A DNA stretch of 64,000 bases, from the NCBI GenBank assembly GCA_025642065.1, contig JAODUP010000310.1, positions 28,501 to 92,500 of the forward strand. The letters are read 5' to 3'. Shown here piece after piece: positions 23,640 through 35,754 of the stretch (position 1 is its first letter; every line of letters starts with the position of its first letter). The stretch comes from Paralvinella palmiformis. Its lineage: Eukaryota; Annelida; Polychaeta; Terebellida; Alvinellidae. A program made the translations under genes and the position numbers. The notes beneath the pieces are model-generated. The model was not told the origin of the DNA and did no database searches. It saw only the letters and a list, made by a program, of their open reading frames with translations.

Positions 23640-26600
23640 CTAGCTAAGATCATCAGGTTGTTTGATGTATGTATTTTCATCTCTGGTAATCTGGGTTAGT
23701 CCAGCTCCAAAATAGTCAATAACATAATGAGATCCATCTGCAGGGCCAACTACCTACATTCAATAAAACAACATAAGATAACTGGTCACTTATTATCATT
23801 ATCAATAAAATACTGTAATAAAAACCATTGCACATCATAGCGGTTCAAAACATATTTTTGAAAATGCTGTTTTATGTGACAAAAAGTCAGATTCATATTT
23901 TTGGTCAATTATCTATTGCATATAAATGAGCAGAATAATTGCATTGTTTGATTTTGATAATTCATGTATAACAAATTCACACTACAAGTTATTAATTTAC
24001 TAACCTGTATTGCTATAAGTAAAATATCGACCAGATGCCATAGCAGCATAAAACCAAAGGTGCAGAACTTGACTAAACCTAGAGAAAAAAAACGCATGAC
24101 ATTTTGAACCGTATTGTTCTGATTTTTTTTTTCAATTTCACAGATGTTCAGTCAGACTTTATTTACGATAATCTATAATAAAATCTCAATGCTGCAGATG
24201 ACATCTCACCTAATGCTGGATATCCAAGATAAAACCTGTCTATACCCAACCATCCAAGAAATACGGAGAGGAGTAGAGCTATTTCAAATCTCTTACCATT
24301 GCTTCAAAAACATAAAGATAATTTTAAATGCATTTTCAGGTCAATTAAAAGTGATATTTTTAAGCCAAAGTGCACAGATAAGTGGCTAGTTCGGGTTTTT
24401 TTTAATTAATAAAGGATCACTAGAAATACACCTAAAAGGCAAGTATTGTCTTTGTAAAAGGCACAAAGTGGTACAATTGCAATCTAATTTAAAATGATTT
24501 TTTTCAGACAATATAAAGAATTAAAGTCAATATATAAGGTTTTTTATCTTTCCAATTTAATTTAAATTTGAACAAGTTTAAAAAACGATGATTACAATTA
24601 ATAACTGTGGCAATTACAATCCTAATATAATTTAAGAAGTTACTCTTACGTCCACTTGCAAGGAACCAATTTGCAGAAGGCCACCGTTTGTCCTGTGTGT
24701 TGCACACCACTACAGTTAATACCAGCTACTGGATAGCATGGAACTGAAACATCAATAAGTTTACCACACAGTTGTAATTGTGCTGTAAATATTGAGCAGG
24801 TACTTAAAAGGATTACAATGTTTAGTGAGCTAAAAACATATTCTATAGTATTTTCTAATCAGTAGTCTTAATTAAAAGAAATTATATGAAACAATTTTGC
24901 TTGCAATACTTTCTTGAACTGGATTTTATTATTTTAAATCAGTTATTATGTTTGAAGTCATACCTTCTACATATTGATAGTCCTTGGTACATCCTACAGC
25001 TTGTTGAGTTTTGTTGTCTATTTCAGGATCAGCACAGTAATATCGTTATTACAGTCAGGAATAACAAACTAACATTTGGATATTATAATTGTTACAAACA
25101 AAACAACAACTGAGCCATACAATAGTCGTCTTTTGGTTAGGGAGTCTCAGCTCATTTAGCTGATACAAGACACAATATTTAAAGTTTATTAGAAATATCT
25201 CATATTTACTCAATATATCCTTACCTTCTTTATTTTGTTCATGGTCTATTCCTTCAAAAATAATTATTAAAATACCTTCTACATTTTCGAACAGAACTGA
25301 AATGCAGTTATTGATCTAATTCTTCATATTTGTGTTGTCTACTTTCTTATACTGGGCCATAAGTCTCCATTTAACTTTTTCCAATTTTCATATATCAGAT
25401 TATTGCATCATAGCGGAAGCCCGTTAGTTTAAATATGACTGTCTGGTCACTGATTGGTCAATTTGTACTGAATTACATCTCCAGCCAGTCAGTTTAAATT
25501 TGAATATTGCATCATAGCTGTGGCCAATTAGTTTAAACTTGAACTGTGTTGACTGGATGGTCAATGATTGATCAGTTTGCATTACGTCATTACTGCACAA
25601 TCACATACAGTCTCAATGATCTTAGTGAAGCTAATCAATAAGGAATGCACACTGATCGATCTATAGGTTCATTTGTGATTAATTAATACTTTCAGTTTAA
25701 GCTAATCAGACCACATGCTTAATAACTAATCTGGATTGTATATGAAACCAATTGACCACAAATTGAATACCTAGATATGCACCAATATATATGCACATAC
25801 AACTTATCACACAGCATATAACAAATGGCTAATTATTCCACACACGCACATGCACACACACACATATATATATTTAGAGTGAGATAGTAAATTGGTATCT
25901 TATTGAAGCATTATTAATAGTATGCCACTGACAAGTAACACCTGTTAACACCACAAACTGATAATATTTTGTCATAAAACTTTTGTGGGCTTACCTTGAA
26001 CTAATTAATTTATTCTTTGATTTGGTTTAATCATCAAATTAATAATTTTATTGTGGATGAACATATAAAGTAAATATGGTAATATATTCCTGCAGAATAC
26101 ACGTTTTATGCTTTATGAGTAAAGGACAATGCACATTTTCTGGAGGGGCCATTAGAAAGAGGCGTATTGCTGTTAATAAGCATATTTCAGAAAATATTTA
26201 AAGAAATTTCTAATCTTTGCTGGCAGACTAGACTGTTCCACAGAATGGGTACTGCTACACTAAATGCATAATTGCAATATGACTTGAAAAAAAGAATATA
26301 TATATATATATATATATATATTACAGCACATGCTTAGTTTAAACCCTGTTCATAACAACAGATGCCAAAAGAAAGCAATGCCTAGGCCACTAAATTGTTG
26401 AAATGTTCCATTTTAATGTTACTACACATCCAATTTTCAAGATAACCTTTTCAATTCTTCACTCTAGTTATGACATACCTCCACCATATCACCAAAGGAT
26501 ACTGTCCTGGCTGAAGCAGCATACAACTAAATGAATCATTATCCATTATAGCTTTAGAAGTCTGGTAACCTTTACACTGTATAAATTCATTATTGGCCTT

Positions 26601-26663
26601 CAGGGTGTGTGTTGCCTGTAGCCACAGCAAGAGGAGGTAGATGCTGATGTAAACACCAGCCAT
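23640..26663 (-). CDS. TM2D1: TM2 domain-containing protein 1 (complete, six coding exons)
   Basis: TM2D1 is a small membrane protein with a signal peptide, a Cys-rich lumenal region and a C-terminal pair of transmembrane helices joined by a DRF-containing loop. Family members are linked to Notch signalling in flies, and human TM2D1 was described as a beta-amyloid-binding protein. Minus-strand exons: 26663-26503, 25043-24964, 24743-24650, 24301-24210, 24078-24005 and 23753-23640 (stop 23642-23640). They total 615 nt, or 204 residues, against 207 in human. Residues 1-20 form a hydrophobic leader. The lumenal part carries YYCADPEID and CYPVAGINCSG, followed by KLVPCKWTNG. The TM2 core reads FLGWLGIDRFYLGYPAL, then KFCTFGF, and the end carries VVGPADGSHYVIDY. 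That C-terminal block favours TM2D1 over TM2D2 or TM2D3. The other introns use GT-AG, but intron 1 has a U12-like donor and an acceptor without AG. Confidence 0.93.
25044..26502 (-). other. TM2D1 intron 1, U12-type donor with non-AG end
   Basis: On the minus strand, exon 1 ends within the conserved G-Q-Y motif and is followed by GTATCCTTTGG, an exact U12 donor match. The next exon is unambiguous from the reading YYCADPEID. Reading frame and conservation put its first base at 25043, so the intron would end ...TAATAACG. A weak branch-site-like TTCCTGAC sits about 11 bases before the exon. No AG is in a usable position. One base further upstream the intron would end in AC, the terminus of AT-AC introns, but that breaks the frame. 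Confidence 0.65.
25400..25600. repeat. Diverged tandem duplication in TM2D1 intron 1
   Basis: ATTGCATCATAGC, followed by TTAGTTTAAA and a GACTG-TGGTCA-TGATTG segment, occurs twice about 100 bases apart (from about 25402 and about 25506). No family is recognised. Confidence 0.55.
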
Positions 26664-27861
26664 GATGTCACATATCTGGCTTTATTCCTGAATCTTGAAA
26701 AGACAACTTTAAATTAATATCCCATTATGCATAACACTGATAACACATACAAGGTTCATTCACAAGTGTGAGGTTTCCACATCAACAATATATATATATA
26801 TATCCAATATCATTCATTTTGACCCAATTAATCACTTAAGATTATTATGTCCAGTCTTCATAGCATTGGTCTCACCCAGAACAAAATCAGTATGGTAACA
26901 TATCTATTAAGTCAAAACATGTTATAATTTTTGTAATTATTAGCTATGTAATGCATTCAATGGGGTTACCATGATATACCAATTTAGTTGGCAGTGTTGT
27001 TATTTTTAAAGATGTTGTACAATGTTGTCAATTTAACATATGGATCATCTGAAAACAGTGTCACTGGCCATACTGTACTTTCAGTACATTATTCATGATA
27101 TAAATAGCCCAGGAATTTTAAATCACGAGAACGAATTTAGTGCACAGTGTCTCTCTTTTAGCCTAATAATTATATTTAGAAATGATTTGTGATTAATAGA
27201 GTATGCATGATCAATTTTAATATGATAATGCATTTTATGATGTCAGTGACTGATCTCTTTTTCAAATGCATTACGATGTTAAAATTGATGTTTGCAACAC
27301 AGTATTCAAATCACAGTACCAATGGAGCAGCCATTTATCTGAGACACTGAGTGTCTGATTTTTATCAAACCAACTTCTCATTTACAATGATTTAGAATAA
27401 TGACTAAACAACTAAGATGACTAGCCACCAATGACAAGTTATGGCCATTTTGGAAGGAAAAGTGACAAAGAACCCCACAGTTTAATTTTGTTAAGTTTGT
27501 TTATTTCGTATAATTAAGGATAGATCTGTGTCGACTAATGCTAAGTTGATCACAGTGTGATGATTTTTATTTAATGCATATCTGGATATCAGGAGTCAAA
27601 ACAGCCACAAATCAAAATAAACACCCATCTAGTACTAAATCACCATTTGAAAATTGTAATTCATATTTATAAAAACTGAGAACTTTGGGGAGACTGGTGG
27701 TCTCTGCAGGTTGTACTCTGCAGAATTAGATAAATGCAATTCACACATAACAAAACTAGGATCTACTGAGATTAAATTGTATGTTTTTCTAAAAATGATT
27801 TAAACAGCCCTGACATTCAAACTAAAACAGACCACTATAATTCCCAGATATAACTTCCTTA
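26664..27861. other. No gene recognised upstream of TM2D1
   Basis: This is AT-rich, unique-looking sequence. It should contain TM2D1 leader or promoter sequence, but no signal is distinctive enough to place it. Confidence 0.5.
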
Positions 27862-28200
27862 CCAACAGGACTGGCCGACATCCAACTCAAGACATCTACA
27901 TTTCTGGATGTACACACAAAACTGCACCCAATCCTCAAGCCACACTGCCAACAAAAGTATAATCCTACCCACTATCACCAGGCAGGCCCTAACATGGAAC
28001 CCACAAGTAAAGAGAAAAAGAGGACGCCCAAGCAATATGTGGAGAAGGGATCTCATGACAGACATAGAGACGGCAGTTTACAGCTGGAGGGAGCTTGAAA
28101 AGAAAGCCCAGGACAGAAGACTTTGGAAGACTGTTGTCAATGACCTATGTCCCAGGAGGGGCGAAGGGTGAAGAAGAACCATCTTCTCAACTACTGAGTC
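27862..28200 (+). mobile_element. Non-LTR retrotransposon ORF2 C-terminal fragment
   Basis: The reading frame gives RQALTWNPQVKRKRGRPSNM, then WRRDLMTDIE, W-R-E-L-E-K-K-AQDRRLWKTVVNDLCPRR, and a stop. This is the conserved tail found after the reverse transcriptase in many LINE ORF2 proteins. The fragment is 5'-truncated and carries no polymerase core. I cannot assign the clade with certainty. Confidence 0.85.
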
Positions 28201-28292
28201 TATTCTATGTATCAAAGAAAATTAAAATATAACCTCCTCCCAGAAGACAACATTTCTACCAGATATCATCATCCCATTTCATTAAAAAATAG

Positions 28293-28360
28293 ACACCAGG
28301 TGACTGTGTCCAATAAGTGGCAGCCAGGGCACAATACCCCCAAACTTCAATAATATTATA
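28293..28360 (+). repeat. Unclassified interspersed repeat, copy 2
   Basis: This is the second copy of the block at 7170-7260, with tgtgtccaataagtggcagc, then cagggcacaataccccc and aaactt. Like the first copy it is followed, after some spacing, by an AT microsatellite. Confidence 0.5.
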
Positions 28361-28379
28361 TGAAAGCCTTTATTCATTT

Positions 28380-28416
<37 letters not shown>

Positions 28417-29276
28417 TTAACACTGACCATGTTTCCGTCATTCCCATGTATCAAATGTTTATGATCTAACAGCCTGTTGTGTTAAACAATGGTGCTATAT
28501 TAAATGCAGAATGGCCATTACTCATGATGTGTACTAGGTGTCCAGACCATTGGTCTTCTTCTGGATATGCAGGCGATGTATTCAGAATAGTGATTTAATA
28601 GAAACTATGAACTCTTGCATGGAAGAATCCACTGACATCTTTGCGTATTATCTACAGTTGCCTGATGTTATCCATTCAGGTACTGAATCCACATGTATGA
28701 ATCTGTTCTAGACTTGTAGATGATCAACTCTTTGCTATATCATTGTGGTTCCAGATTAGGTGTGTACTCTTAACCCACTTTGACATTATAATTGCCACAA
28801 TGCTTTCATTGTTACTGTTAGGTGCTGTTTCGTGATATGTTTTGGACATTTCATTCAGAATATCTCATATTTGACTAGACTGACAAACAGGTCCAGATCT
28901 TTTGGCCCTTCAGTCTTTAGCCCATTCATTAATTGCCCACCTAGTCTTTTGCTACTTGGTCTTTGCCACATAGCTTTTAAAAGTTTGATTTCTATAATTG
29001 ATATTTTGATCAAAGTACAATACACTTATTTTGTTATGTTATATTTTTCATTTGCTATGGTTCATAAAAAATCTTAGATAAATAAATAAATATATGATTA
29101 ATTAAAAACAATAATGATAATACATAAATTTGTAAATGTCTTTTACAAGATAATTTTAATGCAATATATAGATGCGATATAACCAGTGTTTCATTGTACA
29201 TATATCAATTGTAATTAAGGACACACTCACTGGAACTGAGAATCTTCCCTTATGAATCCTAGACAACTCAGCCCAA

Positions 29277-29985
29277 GTGACAACTCGGCCCGGGCCGAGT
29301 TGTCTTGAACAACTCAGCCCCATTATAAGACAGCTCAGCCCACTAACAAGACAGCTCAGCCCAATGATAAATGATACGGCAATGGTGTATTGTAGCAATG
29401 TGCAACATCGAATCAGTTGGGTGGAGCTAGCATCAAATTTAGGTCAATCACTGGCATGATTGAAAGAGCAAATCTTAATTGATTGAAAGTTAATTGTCAA
29501 AAGCATATTCATTATAATACAGGGCTGCAATACTAATTTTCGGACAAATAGAAGTGTGTGTGTATTCTGACAAATGTAACTTTGTGTGTGTGTGCTAAAC
29601 GTTTGTGTGCTAAATGAGTTTTTAGTTTCTGTCATATTGTTTTAACAGCATCAAATACATTTTGTGTTTGCACTTTGTGCTGCAGACTAAATAAAATTTA
29701 CAGTTTCTGAATAATGAAGATAAATAGAGACTTCACACTTTTAAATATTTTTGTACAAATGTCAAAGTTACCACCTCTTGGTTTGGATTCATTACCACTA
29801 CATTTCACACAGCTACATGCACTTATTCCATATGAGTCTTGCACTGCAAATAAATGACCACCAAGCTGTTTATTATATATATATATATATATATATAATA
29901 CACACACTTACTAATAAATTAATTTACATATTTTTTTTCCGAGGCTGAGTTGTCTTGAACTCGGCTCCTTGGGCTGATTTGTCAC
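29277..29985. mobile_element. MITE-like element with complex, palindromic inverted ends
   Basis: The left end starts GTGACAACTCGGCCC and contains a perfect 26-bp palindrome at 29279-29304 centred on GGCCCGGGCC. It continues with several GACA-CTCAGCCC motifs. The right end read in reverse starts GTGACAAATCAGCCC and ends with GACAACTCAGCC, so the two ends pair over about 45 bases. The 709-base interior is AT-rich and holds no recognisable transposase. Confidence 0.7.
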
Positions 29986-31039
29986 TTTAAAGATTTTAAA
30001 GAAACGACCGATTGAAGCCATAATATATACATGTAGATAGATATTTCTTTTCTCAATCCTGTGCAGCTGATCCAGCTAAATGTTTATGCAATCATTAGAA
30101 ACAATAAAATATATAATTAAAATGGGCAATTTTATTTTGTTTAATTTACACTCACAATCAACAAAGTCACACTAATGGGGGGGGGGTATTGACCGAATCC
30201 CAACAGAGATATGACCAACATTCTACCATACTTGATTTTTTGAGGTGGCAACTTCACTAGATCTAGATCTAATTGTAGATAACGTGTCTTTGACGGGCAG
30301 TGACGAAAAAATACTCCCCCAAAAATAATATCGAAACGAAATAGACAGTTTAAACTTTATATACAAGATAATTATTTATATTATCTTTAAAAAATTGTTC
30401 TTGTTATAGGTGTGTGTGATATGTTATAACGGGCTAGCATTTTCATCTTTGTGAGTGCGAAGTGTCAGACAGATCCAGAACGTAGTGTTCAGGTCAGGAG
30501 GGCGAGGTTTATAGGAGGACGAAGTGTCCAGTTCGCCCAAAAGACGCATTTGACTTGAGTGCTTAAAATACTTCACTTGTATACCCATATTGTTGTGATT
30601 TAACGTTAACCTCAGACATATGTGTGAATACAAATCTAAATATATCGATTACAGATATTTTACAAAAACATAATAACACCTGTAACTGCATACTAGTTAA
30701 AATACAAAACCACAACATTACCAGCCATGTGAGAATGTTTTGATCCAACACCAAGTTGTCGAAAATACCAGGGCGTAAAACATAGTTCTTCATATAATGC
30801 ATATTGTGATATATTTATTTAAGAGAACCAATGTATAAAGGCGATTACCTATAATTTTTAGGTTTATTACTTTCCCTTTTGGCACATCATTAGCTGAATG
30901 CTGAATTTGTAAAGTTAATCTGGCGGAGTGATACTGTTTTCTTTTGGCATTGCAAAAGGAAATGCCTCCATATTTGTTTTGGACGTTCTGCCGCAAGTTT
31001 CCCTTTCGGGCGAAATGTGATTTTTGTTTTCGTTTCGAT

Positions 31040-31098
31040 GTAGTTTTAATTAATACCAAGGATTAATTTCACGGTACATACTGCACATCTATTATTAG
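31040..31098 (+). other. Possible untranslated leader exon (donor at 31099)
   Basis: A donor-like ATTAG|GTGAGT lies at 31098/31099 and is followed within 150 bases by a CTAG-rich tract like those in the first introns of the light-chain gene and MED23. PATJ needs an upstream leader exon, and this is one candidate. The left boundary is arbitrary and nothing ties the exon to PATJ directly. Confidence 0.2.
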
Positions 31099-31209
31099 GT
31101 GAGTTCTCTGTTTTATCGGGGTACGGTTTATCTACTTTTGAACTTTTGTTGATTCTAGAAAACTTGATCATTTTGTTGATGCACACACCCACCATTGGCA
31201 TTGGCGTTG

Positions 31210-31500
31210 TAGAGTCTAAATACCATAGTAGACCTATGCTTATATGCTAGATGTTTATATGACTTTGTCACTGCTTGAATAATAGTGATACATGTCAAGT
31301 GGTCAGTAGGTGACTATCATAATCTTCACTATCACTAGGTCTACGTGGTATATATAGTAAAAGGTAGACTAGTCTAGTGTGCTGTAGATCTAAATCTACT
31401 GATGTAGATGATCTACTATTCTAATCTAGGACTAGGCTTCTATTTCTAGCATTTGACATTTCATGATTATGTCACTTACTAAATTAGATCTATATTATGA
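31210..31500. promoter_or_regulatory. Third CTAG-rich tract
   Basis: Repeated AGATCTA, TCTAGT and GTAGATC strings give this stretch the same unusual composition as those at 5440-5720 and 8055-8280. It follows a possible donor at 31099. No gene is otherwise recognised here. Confidence 0.3.
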
Positions 31501-31854
31501 CAAAGAAAATAAAGAAAAATATACATGGTAATAATGATCACGTATAGTTTTCTTTATTTTTATTTCATTTAATTACATTCAGGACATGTACACATCGTAA
31601 ACAAATAGTGAAATACATTAATTATGATTAAAGAAATGGGATCAAATAAAACGTGCAGGCTTTTATTTCCCTTGGCTTGTGGTCCTAATTGTATAATATT
31701 TTATAGTTGCAGTTGAGATTTAATTATATTTATGTCATTCCATAACACACTGCACAAACAGCTATTGGCTAATCAGCCTAATGTCAATGTAAATAACTTT
31801 CTTATCTTCTTTGTTCCCCAGTGGGACATAAGGCTACAACAGCTTTGTTCCGTC

Positions 31855-32034
31855 ACAGGGGCCTGGCAGTAGGGTGTTGGACCACAGATCACTACCACCC
31901 ATGTTCGAAACCTGTCGTGGGCATATCTGAAGGTTGTTTCATCTTTGACTTTGCCTCATTACATTTCGAGGTTGCTTGGCCCATTTAGTCTATCATATGC
32001 ACAAAAGTGGCCGTAAAACACCAATCACCATCCA
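31855..32034 (+). mobile_element. SINE copy
   Basis: The head is shortened (GTGTTGGACCACAGATCAC, then the diverged B-box CATGTTCGAAACC) and is followed by the complete body: gggcatatctgaaggttgtt, then cccatttagtctatc and cacaaaagtggccgtaaaac. A short CA/ATC-like end follows. Confidence 0.88.
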
Positions 32035-32089
32035 CATGGTCCTGTCCTTTGATCAGATGTGTCTATACTAAGTTGTCTGGCTGAAGTCT

Positions 32090-32345
32090 GCTAGGGGGCC
32101 CCTTGTAATAGTTGTAATTGTTGTCGTAGTTTCTGTAACAGGTTTGTTTCTACATGGTGGTGTTGTTGGTCCTATGCCCAAACCCCAACCTGGAGGACCA
32201 GGTGCTGAGTTTCATCTGATCTCTCCTTTAGGACCTGCCAGGCTCGGTTAAACCTGTCAGGGGCTTAAGCACCTGCCAGTATAGCTTCCAGAGTCATTGA
32301 GACACACAAACCCCCTCTCTATCAGCAATGTACCAGCACAGAAGG
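32090..32345 (+). repeat. Unclassified GC-rich interspersed repeat
   Basis: The block runs from caaccccaacctggaggacc through ggacctgccaggctcggtta to cagagtcattgagacacac and has the look of an untranslated end of a LINE. It lies between a SINE copy and the LINE copy at 32406. This is pattern recognition only. Confidence 0.35.
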
Positions 32346-32405
32346 GGAATGTAAATAACATACGTGAAGGAAATGATTATTTGATTATAAACTATCAGGT
32401 TTTTC

Positions 32406-32965
32406 TTGGCTATCAATGTTTGGATAATAAGTGTATCTGATTATAACATAAATCACCTTCAGCGAATTCAGAATAGTGCAGCTCACATTGTAACAAATAC
32501 TAGAAAATGTGATCATATTACCCCAATTCTTCAAAAACTACATTGGCTACCTGTTAGACAGCGTATCCATTTCAAGATTCTGTTAATAACTTATAAATCT
32601 ATTAATGATATGGCGCCAGAATACCTGTGTGAACTGGTTTCCATTAGAAAGTCATCCCGAAAACTCAGGTCATCCAGTCAGATACTATTGCAGTTGCCAG
32701 TGTCTTGGCTCAAGTCATATGGTGATTGTGTGTTTAGTGTTGCAGCTCCCACTTTGTGGAATAAGTCTCTTGGAAATTTTAAATCTCTTCTAAAAACACA
32801 CCTATTTAAGGTTGCTTTCACAGATAAATAATTATTATCTTTTAAATCATTACAGGGTTTTTACAGACATGTTATTTGGGGTATTATTATATTACATATT
32901 ATTTGTACAGCACCTTTGAATGGCTCCTGTTAGTAAGGGCGCTTTATTAAATATACATTATTATT
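32406..32965 (+). mobile_element. CR1/L2-like LINE 3' end (141-codon ORF remnant)
   Basis: The open frame carries the typical tail: INHLQRIQNSAAHIVTNTRK, then LHWLPVRQRIHFKILLITYK, MAPEYLCELVS and SYGDCVFSVAAPTLW, ending with THLFKVAFTDK and a stop at 32829-32831. The 3' untranslated part with ttgtacagcacctttgaatg and gggcgctttattaaatatac ends in ATT repeats. It is a 5'-truncated insertion in the PATJ upstream region and is the better-preserved copy of the family also seen at 516-1132. Confidence 0.9.
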
Positions 32966-34423
32966 ATTATTAATAAGTGAATAACCCCAAATAATTAATA
33001 ATAACATATATTTAAGTACCATGACTAATTGGAATGATTGGAAGGGACTGTATAGTGATAGTCCAAATAATATGAATGTAAGTGTAAAAACCCAATAAGT
33101 CATTTGACCCATAAGAGATTTGAATGATTCTCATCTTTTATCAGTGAAAGGAACCTTGAACAGGTAAGTTTTCAGAACTGATTAATAAACAGTGTTAATA
33201 ACCTTCCAATCCTGGTACTACTAATTGGCTTTCCTGAGTAGCTAAAAGGTGAAGTATTGTATGGTCCGCAGCTTTAAACTTCTGTCTTAAAACTAAAAAT
33301 ATGATAAACACTCCATTAAAAAAATATAATGTCATGGTGGAGTGCTTTATTATTCTTCGTCTTAGTTCATTAATTGCTTTTGTAGAAGATTTGAGATTAA
33401 CATGCCTTGCAGTCAATTTGACCATGATATTAAATTTGGAAAAATGGGCTGATCGTAATTATGTCTCCTGTCTAGGTGGTTGTGAAATAAGACTGATTAT
33501 GATTTAGGTTTAATAAAAGACCCCTACCAGCAGAAGCCAATTAGAGGCATGGTAGAATGAAATTAATTAATAGCATACAATTTACAATTATTATTGTCCT
33601 ATCCATTGGCCATCAATAACAATAACATATCACTATTTAGAAACCCAACCTAACCTGGTATTATTACTTCAGATAAGCAAAGAAAGACCCAATATGAACA
33701 TTAAATGTTCTGCTCCCATGCATAATTGCCCCAAACTGTTACCTGCCCAATGGGCTGGCTTCATATCATAGTTATCAGCCCAGCAATATTTTGATCTGCC
33801 ACAGGTGCTTTTGGGGTGTTTTTACAATTACTAAAAGTGTGTGTGTGCTGTAGCAAGAAATCACACATATTAGCTTGAAATGCTGGATTGCTTTTGTCTG
33901 TTGACACAAGCATTTTGGAAATATAGATTTGTTATTTATTTTTATTGTGATAAAATACATATTTGCTGCAATCATATTATATTCTGACAATATTTATAAC
34001 ATAGTTTACTTTTGTTGTGTACACAACAGGTTCATTTTATTTTTTGTCCTTCAAAATTGTCTAAAATTAGTGGAAAAACAAACATAATTTATAAGGAGCA
34101 GCAGGTGAGGAAATCTTATACATTTATAAATTCATAGACTGATTTCACAACATCCTGGAGTCATTCAAATTGACTATGACGCCATCATGTAATTATTTGA
34201 TATCGGGGGCTTTGTTAAACAGCCATGTTATGTTGCACATGCTAAATATTGCAATCAAGGATTTTTCCACTGACAAAATACTCCATTGATGTAAACGTCT
34301 TTCAAACACTTCATAATGAAGGTGTTCATGCGTAAAGTAACCTTGCACTGAAATATATTTACCAGGTTCTGACAAGTGGTATTCTATGTAATTATATCAT
34401 GGGAGTGGTTAAATTCCAAAGAC

Positions 34424-34492
34424 GATATTAAACGAAACTGTATCCAGATATTAAACGAAACTGTATCCAGATATTAAACGAAACTGTATCCA
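34424..34492. repeat. Three 23-bp tandem copies
   Basis: GATATTAAACGAAACTGTAT plus CCA is repeated three times in perfect register (34424-34446, 34447-34469 and 34470-34492). Confidence 0.95.
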
Positions 34493-35754
34493 GACTTTCT
34501 CTCGTGTGAAGTTTGGGTTCTAGCTAATCTTATAAGTGCAGCTTCAGCTAGTCATCATTATTTATCCCGCTGTTGACAACACCCATCTTAAACCTATTTT
34601 AACATAAACAAATACTGGAGTGTCTGCTGTTCTGTTAATATAAAATTATGATAAATATGGAACTTGGCAAAGAAAGGAACTCATCTGATAGAGAACTTGA
34701 CAGATATCGTTTTACTTGTCACAATACGTGATTCAACTTCTGGCCAGTCCAATAAAACTAGATACGGTGCCTTTTTACTTTACTTCGGCTGTTAGTGGGT
34801 AGCTGTCAGAAATCCATTGTTGTATGTAGGTTGAACATGCTGCTGTCAGAAGTGTTATGTATTGTCTGCAGGATCAAAACTTTGCAAAATGTAAAAATGT
34901 CCATGTTCGTCATAGAGGTAATTTCTAGTGGGGTGGCATTATATGATGATGAGCAAATATAAGAATTAAAGATCAAGGTGATGTGAATTAGAATTTCTTT
35001 TCTGGTTGCATACAGTATGGCATAGGAATAGTTTAATAAAAGAATAATGTAGCTGTTCTACGGTTGCATTTGAAATTATATTTCAGTATCTCTTTAGAAC
35101 AGGGTTGGGTTTCTTCCCGGAAGAAAGGTATATCTTCCCTTCCGATGGGAAGAAATGGGTTTTTACCAGGAAGAAATTGGGAAGAAACTCCCAAGGGTCA
35201 CAGAGTCTGTGACAATAATGAACTGATCTGGTGAGAGTTTAGCCCTCTTGTAACTGGGATGTAGAGAATATGTGATGGTTTGATTGAAACATTTCTGAAC
35301 AAATCATGTAGTGATGTTGCATAAGAAGTGAGGAACACAAAAATTGGGGCTGCTTTTAAAGGGTCTTTGTGCAATTAATCGATGAACAAGTGGATTCCAA
35401 TGATCCATGCAAATTAATCAATTACTGAATACTGTGATAAACAGTTCCATGACACACATGTGAATAGTTAGTTGTCGTCTGTTATGTCTTTTAATAATTT
35501 TTTGTTTATAAAATCAAGATGAAATTAAAATAGCTCATATTTATTGTAATAGTTTGGTGAAAATTAATCGTTAATTATCAAATAATGATGTATTAATAGG
35601 CAGCGATGTGCCGATTTTGTTCCAACTTTGGCTCTTACTGGGTTAAATCCTATAGTGTTGTGTGTAAAGGATGACCCAAAATATCTCTCCTTTAGCTGGT
35701 AGGAAATATGATGTGCAGATAAGTCAAGGTGCTTCTGAGAACTCCCTTTTCCCT

